Assembly: GCA_025618425.1 (NCBI GenBank)
Contig: CM046850.1
Coordinates: 971,819 to 1,035,818 of the forward strand
Length of the DNA stretch: 64,000 bases
Source of the DNA: Heliocidaris tuberculata
Taxonomy: Eukaryota; Echinodermata; Echinoidea; Camarodonta; Echinometridae
Direction of reading: 5' to 3'
Shown: one piece after another, positions 10,699 to 21,883 of the stretch
Numbering within the stretch: the first letter of the stretch is position 1
How the letters are laid out: every line of letters starts with the position of its first letter
Notes under the pieces: model-generated
The model's database searches: none
Seen by the model: the letters and a program-made list of their open reading frames with translations, nothing else
Told to the model about the DNA's origin: nothing
Made by a program: the position numbers and the translations under genes

Positions 10699-11273
10699 TT
10701 TACACTGTGTTGCCAATTTAGAGACTAACAATTAGTATCAATTAAATCGCTCTTATTCGTGAACGGCACAATTAACATACTGCATTGGAAATAGGCTCAA
10801 AATTTTCTGTGATTTTTGCTCTGTGATAGTTTTACAGATAAAAAACATGCAAAATAACAATATATAAATTTACAATTTCGTTGAATATCCGGTAGTTTGG
10901 CACACACACACCCACACACACATGTAAAAAGACTGAACACAAATATAATGTTAGCCTACCATTATGAATGAATATGCTTCTGTAGTTTCATTAAATTGAA
11001 AAATCCTGCTAAAATATGAATTATGCAGGGTAAAGACATAAGAAAATGATTAATATGGGTTCTTACAATTTTTTTGCAAAAAAGATGTCAATAAATTATA
11101 CGTTTGACTGTAACAATTGAAAGTCTATAATTCTTTTAATCTATCTTTACATTTTATACATTTTAGAAATGATACGACCTGTGGTTGAGCTGTTACAGAG
11201 TAAACAAAAAGACAATTTATAATGACCAATCAATTCAAGATGCCTTCAGATACATGTACTTCGACTAAGATCA
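10699..11273. other. Intron sequence, nothing recognised
   Basis: AT-rich intron with a short (CA)n at about 10901-10922. No gene or repeat was recognised. Confidence 0.4.
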
Positions 11274-11420
11274 GGGGCCCGCCGCACAAAACCCGCGTCC
11301 GAACGCAACTCAGGAAAATCAAACGCAACTTTATTTTCAGCCAATCAGAAGTGCGCATTAAGGACTTACGTTTGACTCCTAGGAGCTGCGACCAAACACA
11401 TGTCCTGTGCACCGGGCCCC
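11274..11420. mobile_element. 147-bp GGGGCC MITE, family C copy 1
   Basis: Termini GGGGCCCGCCGCACAAAAC and GTGCACCGGGCCCC are inverted. The interior contains 'CGCAACTCAGGAAAATCAAA', CGCAACTTT and 'CAGCCAATCAGAAG'. A second copy with nearly the same interior is at 31092-31237. Confidence 0.75.
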
Positions 11421-11926
11421 AGATCACACAATTTCTACTAGGATAATGTAATGAAATTGAAATAGAGTTGCATTTTAAAGCAAATTATGTTGAAAGCAAT
11501 TATACCAAGTGTCTCTTTTGAATTACAATGCATTACCCTTAAATTCAAATTTTAGTTAGACTGCAGGAACGAAAGCAAAACAAGGTCGCTCAATAAAAAA
11601 AAAACATCAAGAACATTCAAAAGCCTTCAAAAATTTTGTTTTGAATGCCTAAATACAACTAATATGACACATATTAAAGCAGTGTGCACTGAAGGGAATA
11701 TCTATGACTTAGAATTAAAGTACTAGTAATTAATAACGGATTATAATCAAAATTCAAAATTTAAGAGTTACCAAAGAGCAATTCATCAGAAGCACTCAAA
11801 AATCATAAAATATGTATAACACAAAGAAAATATTATAGGAACTACAATTCAAATTATTTCTTTTCTTAACAGCAACTAGTACAATAATTGATACAATGAC
11901 AGTTTCAATCAGTAAAGTATTTCGAT
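11421..11926. other. Intron sequence, nothing recognised
   Basis: AT-rich intron. It may include the 3' untranslated tail of the LINE fragment that follows on the minus strand. Confidence 0.35.
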
Positions 11927-12145
11927 CTATGAAAGATCAACATTAGTGTTCAATAATCGGACAATGTAGGGTATTGCACTTTTCTGGTAGCGTTCTGTTC
12001 TACATTTGATTTTTATCAGTTTGTCACTGTTCCTGAGTTGCCGACGAGATGACCTCGCTGCTGGGAGCCAATCACGAAAGTTTTTGAACAACTGAGCGGC
12101 AAACTTGTTGCACAATTGATATTGGCGAGACTGTAATGAAACCAT
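11927..12145 (-). pseudogene. LINE ORF2 C-terminal fragment
   Basis: The minus-strand frame reads FRDWLPAARSSRRQLRNSDK, then RTERYQKSAIPYIVRLLN. The 'RTERYxxSxIPYxVxLLN' ending is, from memory, a common tail of CR1/Jockey-class ORF2 proteins in invertebrates. No upstream reverse-transcriptase motif is nearby, so this is a 5'-truncated remnant in the last intron of the M28-like gene. Confidence 0.5.
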
Positions 12146-12169
12146 GTTACATATGAGTAATGCTTGATC

Positions 12170-12311
12170 GTTTCATAAAGCTTGTTATCGATAACAAATT
12201 GCAATAACTGGTATAAGCTACTGAAATCCTTGCATGTAATTGTGGCTGAAAGCAAATTTGTGGTAGAACTTTGGCACTTGTTATTGTTAATAAGTTTTAT
12301 GAAACAGGGCC
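12170..12311. mobile_element. ~140-bp MITE, family D copy 1
   Basis: The inverted ends CGTTTCATAAAGCTTGTTAT and 'AATAAGTTTTATGAAACAGGG' enclose 'AAGCTACTGAAATCCTTGCAT'. A better-preserved copy lies at 56536-56689. Confidence 0.7.
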
Positions 12312-12397
12312 AAGGGCAAATTTCGGATCCCATGTTTTCAAATTTTATTCAGTTGTTTATTAATATTTTTATTGAAACATTGTTTGAATCTCTGCAG

Positions 12398-12557
12398 GAG
12401 TGTACTATATGGAATGGGAGGCTCAGACACATTCTCAACGGTATCTCAGATGATGCAGAATGGCACAGTTTCCATGGAGATGGTTCAACAGACCGTCTCC
12501 AGACTGCAATGCACCATCCAGTCAGCCACTCAGTCTGTAGGAATGTCTTTGTCGTGA
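12398..12557 (+). CDS. Transferrin-receptor/NAALADase-like gene, last exon g with stop
   Basis: This exon starts after a CTCTGCAG acceptor; its first base completes a Gly codon. It encodes SVLYGMGGSDTFSTVSQMMQ, NGTVSMEMVQQTVSRLQCTI and QSATQSVGMSLS, then TGA at 12555-12557. It aligns with the family's 'HVIYAPSSHNxYxGxxFPGIxD... QxxxAAxTVQAAAETLS' C-terminus, including the closing helix that packs in the dimer. The summed visible coding length is about 360 residues, close to the equivalent C-terminal part of NAALADase-type proteins once missing loops are allowed for. Confidence 0.85.
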
Positions 12558-13394
12558 CACCTCAAGGAATCTTGATGAATCCTCAAAGACAGTTCTAGAA
12601 CTTTCCTGGGAGTATTTTTAGTCAAGAAGGGCTCTCAGAAATCAAATTTTTGAAGATGATCCGAATGCTACATTGGAAGTAGATACTCTGATGATCCTGA
12701 ATTTTCTTATCCTGTTTGATATTGCAGTCAGAATGATATCTTGTATTTATTAATATTTAAAATTTAAAAATTACTTCAAGTAGTTTATCACTTTGCTTCT
12801 TCTATCATACTTTTACATTCCAAGTCAATGATTTTTCTTTTATGTGTGTTTTCTTCTGTTATTCTCTGTTAATGAGAATAATATATATAACATTGTTATG
12901 TACAAAGCCTTGCTGTTTTGTGCCTTTCCATTTGTATATAAATAGCTTTACATGTATTTCCTGGTTGGATAGATTCTAAATCATTTATTGGCTTAATCCT
13001 TTGGTGCTTTAGGCAGTTTTAACTCCCAAAATTGATTTTTCCTTTTGAAATTGAAAACTTGTACATATAAGCAATTTTGTATAATTTTGTACCATTACAA
13101 AAAGAGCATTATTACTAAAAACCTATATCTCAAATTATATTTACATGTATGATAGATGTTTTTAAACCTTGGGGAACCATATTGGTCAAGGAATGTGTTG
13201 CTTTACTATAGAAGGTAATTTATTCATGTGCTGTATATGTCTGTCTTACCATCCATTATTTGTTCATATTTGTTCTTACATGTACATTGCATTTATGTTA
13301 AGACTTTCTGTGAAATTTTGTGAGGATATGTGAAAACTTTTTTTCCCCCATTCTATTTGATCTCTCTTGATGTGCATTGAGTTTTAAAGATTAA
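12558..13394 (+). other. Presumed 3' UTR and downstream flank of the M28-like gene
   Basis: AT-rich sequence follows the stop codon. I did not find a clear canonical AATAAA hexamer with a downstream GU-rich element, so the transcript end is not placed. Confidence 0.35.
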
Positions 13395-13802
13395 CCCTTT
13401 CAAGACAATTGACCGCATTTTGTGGTTTGGCCCAATAACTTTTGATTTAGAGCCTTTGAAAATATACCAGATGCATGAGTGGAAAGAGCAAAAATTTCTG
13501 CACATACTGTGTCCATTTTTGTTGCATGATCATATTGCTTTCAATGCCAGGAATTTAAAAAAGGAGAATAAGCTTGAACATCCTTAAATTGGCAACACAT
13601 TGAGAGGTTCAAAATCATTGTTTTTTTGTCCAAATTGGCAACTTTTTCAACTTTTCGACAAAGTTCCTAATCATGTATATTATTTTCAAGACATTACATC
13701 TTACTAGAACCACGTAGCACTAAAAGATAAATATTATTGTTGCCAATTTGCAGAAGAAAATGTGATCAATTGAGCTCTTAAATAATTCCTGTCCTGAAAG
13801 GG
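13395..13802. mobile_element. TTAA-flanked MITE, family A copy 3
   Basis: This 408-bp element begins CCCTTTCAAGACAATTGACC and ends CCTGTCCTGAAAGGG, with TTAA at 13391-13394 and 13803-13806. It has the same orientation as the 20.6 kb copy. Confidence 0.85.
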
Positions 13803-13806
13803 TTAA

Positions 13807-15039
13807 TGTGTATATTTTGTATATCTTCTGCTCAACTTTATTCCATTAATATACCTGTATGCACCTCACTTTGTTATAAATACACATGAAGGCCTATTAC
13901 AATACTAGGTCTATACCACTTATATTTTGAATCTTACTTCTTTTTATATTATTTTCTTACCATTTTGTTATAGTGGCAATTTTTTTGTCATATGTGACGA
14001 TGACTATCTAACAATGTTAAAATGAACTGTTTTGATATAATTATTGATGTTGAAAAATGTTTCACGAGTCTTGCTCATCATGTCATACAATGCATTTTGT
14101 AACATCTCAATTAAGAATTATGATGCAAATGAGATATGTATAGACCCCTATTCCTTTAAGATTTAAATTCAATCATGAATACATGCATATTAAATCATTT
14201 ATAAACTGCTGGGTGGTAGTGGTATTGAGATGATAAAATCGTAAAATGTATATTAAAAAAAAAATACAAATGCTATTTGATGCATGCTGGTAATGTATCA
14301 AACAGGTATAGTTCTTCATGAAGATTTTGCCTCTTATCTTGCCAGTCATTTTTCTTGACTCTAACAAATACAATTTTCCAAATGCACACATGAACATGAT
14401 GCTACATTTATACAGTTATGGTCGAAAGTTTGTATAAAAAATATCTCATGCAAAATTTTTAAACTTTGAACATACCTCCCAACTTTATAGTGATGAAGAC
14501 AAGCAAATAGGAATATACTTTCTTTTCTTACGATATGTTTTCTATACGTGTATTATGATACTTAACAACTTCTGTATCCTCCATTATTAGTATTATTTCG
14601 TAAATTAAAGAGGTCAAAAATTGATCATTTTTCTAAAACTTTGTGGTGCTGTTTTTATTTCTTTTCTCTTCAAATAATCCCCTTAAATCCTCCTCATGTA
14701 TTTATACACTCCTATTGGCAAACCAAATGTTCATGTACTTTGGTCACATTTTATAGGCTTCCTAGCCCAGAAAATTTTTTAGTTTTATGTATAGGTTTTG
14801 CATTGAGTTTAGGTGTAGCCAACCCATTTCCTCAGCTTTAGCCCCCTCATTTTTTTTTCTGAATTATTGTTGGTCTTTCTGATGAATTTAATGTTACTCA
14901 CTCGTTCATGGATTGTTGATTTGGGGCCAAAAAGAATCTGTTCAAACAAGATAAAGACATTTCAATACATGTGTAAATAGACTTGTCTTGACTTTATATT
15001 TTGTTTTTGTGTGAAGTATTCAACAGTTATTTCATGAAG
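13807..15039. other. Intergenic, nothing recognised
   Basis: AT-rich DNA with no conserved frame, exon or repeat family that I can name. Confidence 0.4.
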
Positions 15040-15079
15040 GAAAGAAACGAGGCAGGAAGGAAGACTAGACGATTAATAG

Positions 15080-15221
15080 AGGAAGAGAAAGAGGGGGTGA
15101 AAGCAAGAAAGAGAGAGAGGGGGGGAGTGAAAGCGAGAGAGAGAGAGAGGGAGAGAGAGAGGAAAGCGAGAGAGAGAGAGAGAGAGATGGAGGGAGAGAG
15201 AGAGAGAGAGAGAGAGCGGAT
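15080..15221. repeat. (GA)n purine tract
   Basis: An interrupted GAGA tract with GGGGG and GCGA interruptions produces Arg/Glu-rich shadow frames that are not genes. Confidence 0.95.
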
Positions 15222-16154
15222 TAATAGGGGCGGAACAATAGACAGTTCGCCTTGAAGAAAGGGAGTATATTTTACACATTTAATGAGTTCATTAGGATAA
15301 GAGGTCAAATAATTTAACCTTCATATTGTTTGATGTTTGGTTATTAAACGCTCACATTCCTTTGTATTACTTTCATTCAAGGTACGATATATGTAATTAA
15401 TGCGATATAGGCAAGGACGAGTTATTAGTGTTACAATGAAAGAATCTCATTTAGCATGAATAACTGAATTAATTTCATCTGTGTTAATGGATTTCCATTT
15501 TCAAATATATTTTTTCCTATACATTCCTTTCATACAGTGACAGCAGCATGGAAAACAAATGAGGAAAAAATAATTATGGATAGAGGTTAAAATATGGCGG
15601 ATCATTCTCCTTTTTTATTTCACACAGAAAAGTAAAAAAAAAAGTTTCAAGAAGATGATGCTAAACACTAGAGTATATGAAGGGAATGGGAAAGGCGATA
15701 TGAGTTCAAATTAGCAAATTATTTCGAGAGAAATAATCATCAAATTGCTTTCATAACCATATAAGTTGCGGAAATTTTCTCAAAAAAAATTGCGCTCGGT
15801 CTCAGTATGACCTCACAAACAATGTTCGCATAGGTTTTTGAAGTCAAACTTTAAATGAAGGAAAGGGGAATCTAAAGGCATGTACATTTATCGTCTACAA
15901 ATGATAAGCAACAGGGCAAAATACACGTCATTCTTATATCATGAATTGTAAATCAAGTCTGAATTATCTTCAAGCATACAAATCATCAGAATGAATAAAG
16001 AATGCAACCGTCAAGAAGTATGGTCAAACGAAATTATGGTAATTTTTTTTTTTTTTTTTTGATCGATCGCTCTCTTCGTTAGCTCATGAAATAAAAGCAA
16101 TGAATTCACAGCATATGAAACTTAAATGAATATAAAATAGATAAATAAATAAAG

Positions 16155-16157
<3 letters not shown>
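15222..16157. other. Intergenic, nothing recognised
   Basis: No exon or repeat was recognised. A poly-T run lies at about 16043-16060. Confidence 0.4.

Positions 16158-16196
<39 letters not shown>
16158..16196. repeat. (AT)n microsatellite
   Basis: About 19 AT dinucleotides at the outer edge of the tRNA-containing inverted repeat. The opposite arm also ends in an (AT)n run, at about 17904-17938. Confidence 0.9.
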
Positions 16197-16199
<3 letters not shown>

Positions 16200-16351
16200 A
16201 GGAAATATCATATACAATAGCTTTGGCAACTCTCGTGGAAATAATTATAATTGTGAGAAATGAAAATAAGAGAATAATAGTTGCGTAGCTTAAATCAAAG
16301 TTCCCCAGAGCTGTCCTCCCTTTTTGAAATTTTTGCAAAGGTTGAAAAAAT

Positions 16352-17402
16352 GTCTCCGCCGGGAATCGAACCCGGGTCGTTGGCTTAGAACGCCAATGCC
16401 TTAAACCTAGCGTCCACTAGGGCGTGGACAAGACGCGGAATGCAAAATTAGTAAATCCGCATTCATTCAGCAACCTATCCGCATATTCTTGAAAGATTCC
16501 GTTCACTGTCTTTATCATTCCTAAACACTTCCCGGCGTTTCCGCACTTTCGGGAGAGGGCAAAATTTCAGCGTCCAAATTTTGGTCACAACCAAAATTTG
16601 GACGCGGAAATGAACTTTGAATTCCTGACACCTTCGGCAACTTGTCTGCATTGTCGTGCGGACATCGTCAGGACATCCCGCCTTTCTTTAACAGTTCCGC
16701 CTCCTCCGGAAACGCTCCTGAAAGCCTCCGCGGTGCCGGGCAGGCTCGCGAATGCAAGCCGAAGCCACGCAGAATGTTTCAGGAAAGCGCGGAGCCGATG
16801 CGGATCTATATAAATGAGTGCGCGAAGCCGCTGCGGTCATTTGTGGTCAAGACACGGAAGAGGCAACAGGGCTAGCTGAGTATCTCTCTCAGCTTGGATT
16901 TGAAGCACTACAGCAAGATGAATGGCAACTGGTGTAATCTGCATGACGGCTAGCATGCATATGAGAGAGAGAGAGAGAGAGAGACAGACAGAGAAAGAAA
17001 AAAAACAACCCAAAGTCGGCGCCGAATGTATAACCTTGCATTATTTCCTGATATTGTCCGCATATCTAAATGGTTGTCGGAAAATCATCCTGATTGTCTT
17101 AGTCCGTGATTTTACCACTCCTGGGGTGATCCTAGATGTATCCGCGCTGTCCTGCTACGATCAGCATTTTCTGAAGCATTTCGCGACCTTCCCGATTGAT
17201 TCCTAGGACACTCCCAGGTATGACTGCAGTCAATACGCAGAGATTCGTGGTAATGTCCCAAGAAACAATATAATGATGCACACACTTTTTCCGCGGCTTG
17301 CGCGGAAAGAATGCCGAAATTACACAATTTGCTTCCGCAACCCTTCCTAATCTTGTCGGCGCTCTAGTGGACGCCAGGCTTTAACCACTAGAGCACGGAG
17401 AC
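16352..17402 (-). pseudogene. tRNA-Arg(TCT)-like gene split by a TTAA transposon
   Basis: Removing the element at 16405-17380 plus one TTAA leaves a 71-nt minus-strand tRNA-like sequence (17402-17385 joined to 16404-16352). It has a 7-bp acceptor stem (GTCTCCG/CGGAGAC), anticodon stem TTGGC/GCCAA with loop GTTCTAA (anticodon TCT), and a canonical T arm CCGGG-TTCGATT-CCCGG. The insertion falls in the D loop at the TTAA. The tRNA differs from the intact plus-strand copy at 17730-17800 at only two positions. Confidence 0.75.
16405..17380. mobile_element. 976-bp TTAA-flanked element inside a tRNA gene
   Basis: TTAA occurs at 16401-16404 and 17381-17384. The inverted ends are ACCTAGCGTCCACTAGGGCG and, read inward from the right, AGCCTGGCGTCCACTAGAGC; matching continues to GACAAGA. 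The interior is GC-richer than its surroundings, with many GCGGAA words and a GA-repeat at about 16962-16983. No transposase frame is seen. TTAA targets are shared by piggyBac and Kolobok; the ends resemble those of the 20.0-21.9 kb element (AGCCTGGC...). Confidence 0.8.
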
Positions 17403-17729
17403 GGGCCAGTGATTTTGGCGACACCAGGTTCAATTGACCGACAGACTGACAAATCCTAAACCTTATTAATTAATTCCTTTGTCGGGAGCAGGTGAGTTTT
17501 GAACAAAGACAATCCGCATGCCGATCAGCTGGATCCAAGCGAATGCTTTGAGATACATGTACACATTAGAATAATATAATTATAAACAATTGTAAGGAAA
17601 TAACATATACAACAGCTTTGCAACTCTCGTGGAAATAATTATAATTGCGAGAAAGGAATTAATTAATAAGGTTGAGGATTTGTCAATCTGTCGGTCAATT
17701 GAATCTAGTGTTGCCGAAATCACTGGCCC

Positions 17730-17800
17730 GTCTCCGTGGTCTAGTGGTTAAGGCATTGGCGTTCTAAGCCAACGACCCGGGTTAGATTCCCGGCGGAGAC
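17730..17800 (+). tRNA. tRNA-Arg(TCT)-like gene, intact fold
   Basis: This 71-nt sequence has a perfect 7-bp acceptor stem, D stem GTCT/AGGC, D loop AGTGGTTA, anticodon stem TTGGC/GCCAA, loop GTTCTAA (TCT, reading AGA) and T stem CCGGG/CCCGG. The T loop reads TTAGATT instead of TTCGATT, which damages the internal B-box promoter and the invariant T-loop C. This copy may therefore be a pseudogene or tRNA-derived repeat. It is the inverted partner of the disrupted copy at 16.4-17.4 kb, and their flanks match for more than 100 bp on each side. Confidence 0.6.
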
Positions 17801-17902
17801 ATTTTTTCAACCTTTGCAATAATTTCAAAATGGGAGGACAGCTCTGGGGAACTTTGATATAAGCTACGCAACCATTATTCTCTTATTTTCATTTCTCACA
17901 GT

Positions 17903-17938
<36 letters not shown>

Positions 17939-17939
<1 letters not shown>

Positions 17940-19245
17940 ACCCACTACTCCTGTCCTTCACCGACACAGCGGAAGCAGTGAATTCGGGAACCGAGAAGGA
18001 ACCAGATAATGATCTGCACAAGACTACAAATTAAGATATATTCCAAATGAATAAGATGGAACATTAATAAACAATTTAACAATTTAAGCGCTGGGACACA
18101 ATGTATAATAAGGAGTCATATAATATTTATTTGCAGATCACTAAACAACTAATGAATAAAACAATTACTAAAACAGTTTTGCAAAATATTGCCAATAAAC
18201 TCTTAATGTATAATATTCCATCAAAAGGGCATATTTTCACTAATCAATACTTAGGATGACCTAACTTACGATGTTAACATTAGTGGGACATTAGGATAGG
18301 AAGAGGTTTATAGGGGGGGGGGGGAGTTGTAAGTATCGTGGCCACTTACATGAAACGCGGTTGTCTTACTTCACGATATCGCGACTTGTACTGATGAACT
18401 TTTGCAGCAGTTACTGACTACGGGGACGATGCGGGAGCGGGAAGGACGATGACGTTGGCTACAGGAACTTCAGGATCATGTTGTCGATGACGATTCGAAG
18501 TACCATCGGTGGACAGGAGCGTAAACGAGACATATAACGGAATGGCAGGAATATTGTGTACATCAACCGGAACGAACTCAGGAATAAAACTGCAAAGGGT
18601 CGGTGGTACCCAGTTGCGAGGACTCTGAGAACGGTGACTTGGCGTTAATGTTCTTCTCAAAGATAGTGAGAGTATAATATATTCTCAGTCCTCAAAGCGT
18701 TAACGATGACGGTAAAAGAAGACGAAATATTTGTAATTTTCAGCAGCAGTTTTTCAAACGATTTCAAGTTCCAAACTTGTCAAGCTGCGTCTCCACAAAT
18801 TAGTAGTTAGTGGTAGAGACAGGGAGGTTAGATGGAGAAGGGGGGGGGGGGCGAAGTCGGGGGAAAAAACAAGTAAGTAAAACACGAAGGGGACCTTCTT
18901 TCAAACTTAATTAAACATTCATTTTAGTATCATTTCATTGGTCCATAAACTTTGAAGGGCTGGGTTTTCAACAACAACTGTACTTTAGATTGGTCAAGAG
19001 TCATCAGATGCTGCTAAGGGTGATGGCATCTTCCAAACAAACGTCAAAATAAAGGAACACTAAGACCTATACCATCTCACAAACATCCTATTCAGCCTTT
19101 GTTACAGGACCACCATATAAACCTTTGATAAAAGCAAGCTCACCTACATTTAGCTACTATCATTTCTCACTTGGCACAATGGTGGATTTTGTATGAATAG
19201 AATTTGTTAGGGACGTTATATCATAATGTGATATGTGCTATACAA
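17939..19245. other. Intergenic, one unassigned small frame
   Basis: No recognised gene. A minus-strand 80-codon frame at 18418-18660 starts MRRTLTPSHRSQSPRNW and is Pro/Ser-rich. A TATA-like 'ATATATTATACTCTC' lies ~40 bp upstream of it. I cannot assign it, and it may be chance. Poly-G runs lie at 18315-18325 and 18841-18851. Confidence 0.25.
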
Positions 19246-19249
19246 GAAT

Positions 19250-19251
19250 GG

Positions 19252-19289
<38 letters not shown>

Positions 19290-19296
19290 TATTATT
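19250..19296. repeat. (TTA)n microsatellite
   Basis: About 15 TTA units, one interrupted by ACTA. Confidence 0.9.
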
Positions 19297-20002
19297 TGGA
19301 GGATTAAAGTCTAGGCTGGCGGTGACATAAAGATGAATTAAAACAGATACAATTGGGGATTTAATCTCTTCTTGACTATGGGAAAGAATAATGGGGCTGG
19401 AAAGACAGAACCAGCAATTCTCATAAGTACCTACATAAAATATACAATAGGGAGAGAAAGGCGGGGGGGGGGGGGAGAGAAATAGAAGTCAGCACAGAGG
19501 TAGAAATATTTAAATGACTCTAAATAATATCTACAATGCAAGGCATATTTTCATGCCAGCAAGCACTGTCAAGAACAGCACACAACAAGAACGAAACCCC
19601 AAATGATATTGACAAGAATATCAAATTGCGTAAGTTAATTATTATTATATAGTGATTATTGCATGTAGAAATTTATCCTTTCTACTCTACATTTGTTTTC
19701 TTAAAACTATTTATGCTATATTTGTTCAATTTTCTGTTCATTTCGTTGTACAGCCCACGACGAAGGCTATATTATCCCGAAAGCTCAGATACACAACAAC
19801 AGTACGTGGTATACAGCTACTTGGGATAATCACTTAAGAAAGGCTTAAAGAGATTTTCTGGTCATGCATTTGAATTGTGAAAGCTCGAGCAAATATAAGT
19901 GTTATTTAGTTCTAAAACCTGTCAGTCCATATGTATATTTCATAAAGAAAACGCAAAAGTATGATTTCTCTAGCAGGCGTTTCAGAGGGATCCTTTAACC
20001 CT
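19297..20002. other. Intergenic, nothing recognised
   Basis: A poly-G run lies at about 19462-19475; otherwise there is no recognised content. Confidence 0.35.
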
Positions 20003-20614
20003 TAAGCCCAGCTCACACGAGGGGTCATTTTGGTTGCGTCAGTACCTGCGCTAAATGAGCCTGTGAAGGTAATTAAGACATACGCCAGTTATTAAAAATA
20101 TTGTTTGCACTATTAATGTTGCTATCACCTTTTAAACGATATCACTCTTCAATGACGCGCGAAAGCTCATTCAAGTCACTGAAGCGGTCCTTACCTCAGC
20201 AAATGACGCCTCGTGTGAGGCTCACACGAGGCGTCATTTGCCGACGTAAGGGCCGCGTTGATCAAGCCAACTATTCATCACTTCATGAACAAATGTTTCG
20301 GACCAGGAGAGACACTCGCGCTTGAAGTTGCCTCACAGACGTTTTGATGCGCTCATATTAAAGGAGGTCAGGCGGTGGTTTCAGTGGAGAAAAATCTGTG
20401 TTTGCTGATGCGGCAAAATAGTTCGTGCACGTACGAAACTAGGTCCAGTCGAGAGTATATTGAGGATCAGCGAAATGTACTTCTCCTCGGATCCGCATTG
20501 ATCGCTGTGATGTGTACGTGTATGAGTTGATGTGTACAAATACGGAAATCTCCGAACTCGCTTTTGCCTGGACTGCATAGAAACACACGGGCACCGCCGA
20601 CTGACCACCTTTAA

Positions 20615-21022
20615 CCCTTTCAAGACAATTGACCACATTTTGTGGTTTGGCTCAATAACTTTTGAATCAGAGCTCTAAAAAATATATCAGATGCATGAGT
20701 AGAAAGAGCAAAAATATCTGCACACACTATGTCCATTTTTGTTTCATGACCATATTGCGTTTGATGCCAGGAATTTAAAAAATGAGAATAAGCTTCAAAA
20801 TCCTTAAATTGGCAACACATTGAGAGATTCAAAATCATTGTTTTTCATCAAAATTGGCAATTTTTTCAACGTATCGATAAAATCACTGACCATGTTTATT
20901 GTTCTAAAAGACATTACACCTTATTAGAACCGTGTAGCACTAAAAGAAAAATATAATTGTTGCCAATTTGAAGAACAGAATGTGATCAATTTAACCCTTA
21001 AATAATTCCTGTCCTGAAAGGG
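20615..21022. mobile_element. TTAA-flanked MITE, family A copy 4
   Basis: This 408-bp element starts CCCTTTCAAGACAATTGACC and ends CCTGTCCTGAAAGGG. TTAA flanks both ends (20611-20614 and 21023-21026), and the right TTAA is also the left TTAA of the next element. Confidence 0.85.
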
Positions 21023-21026
21023 TTAA

Positions 21027-21618
21027 AGGGCAATCCAACCTTGATAATAAGATGATTTGTGTGAAAGCAGCAAAATAAGAAAAACAGGATGGTGAAAGTT
21101 TGAAAGAAATCGGACAAGGAATAAGAAAGTTATGGATGTTTAAAAAATGAGATCACTACATCTATGCGAATCTCAAATTGGTAATTTGGTGAGTCAATTG
21201 TGACATTTTTGTGGACAACTCTCCCATTTGTCGTGCACAAAAATATCATTAATTTGCGGTTTTCTTCGAGGCGCTTTTACCCTCGGGGCAGTACTCAAAA
21301 TATATTGGAGATAACATATTGTTATACGTCCTCATGAACGAAAAGATCCTACTGAGTAATGCATTTTGAAAAAAAAGTGTCATTTTTAGTCATTTTGTGT
21401 GTTAGAGCGAATGGGGGAGTTGTCCACAGCTACATCACAGTGACATTACCTATTCGGCCAATTTGAAATTCCCATATGCATAGTGATTACAACTTTCAAA
21501 AATTCATCATGATGACTTTCTTATTACTTGTCCGATTTCGTTCAAACTTTCACCAATCTGCTTCTCTGATTTTTCCTCTTTCTTTCAAAGCAACTTGCTA
21601 TAAAGGTTGGATTTCCCT
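21027..21618. mobile_element. AGGGCAATCC MITE (family B), first copy of inverted pair
   Basis: This 592-bp element has inverted ends AGGGCAATCCAACCTTGATAA and TATAAAGGTTGGATTTCCCT. TTAA flanks it at 21023-21026 and 21619-21622. It is repeated in inverted orientation at 21884-22468 with very high similarity over the whole length. Confidence 0.85.
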
Positions 21619-21883
21619 TTAAGGCTCATTTATCAGCATGCATTGTCGCGTTGTTCCTGTGCGGGGTAAAGAAAATCGAACCGGTTCGATTTTCAAAATG
21701 AGTGCATAATTATGAGGGCATATAGACGTTTGTGTGGCAACTTCAAGCGCGAGCGTCTCTCTTGGTCTGGGCCTTTTGTTCATGTTCGCAGAGGCGTGAA
21801 TCCTATTGAATTGAACAAACTGTTGGCTTGATCAACGCGGTCCTATACGTCGGCAAATGACTCCTGGTGTGAGCCAGGCTTAA

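Larger units (their letters stand above)
20007..21879. mobile_element. TTAA-flanked DNA transposon with nested insertions
   Basis: TTAA flanks the element at 20003-20006 and 21880-21883. Inverted ends read GCCCAGCTCACACGAGG.GTCATTT on the left and AGCCTGGCTCACACCAGG.GTCATTT from the right. A third inward copy of the same terminus forms a near-perfect palindrome with ~19-bp arms (AAATGACGCCTCGTGTGAG...) centred near 20220. From there, ~180 bp matches the inverted right end (GCGCTTGAAGTTGCC, GCGTTGATCAAGCCAAC). Two smaller TTAA elements are inserted inside it. Confidence 0.65.

Noticed and set aside
18418..18660. 80-codon Pro/Ser-rich minus frame as a gene
   Set aside because: No recognised motif, splice partner or homologue that I can recall. 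Kept only as a note in the intergenic entry.
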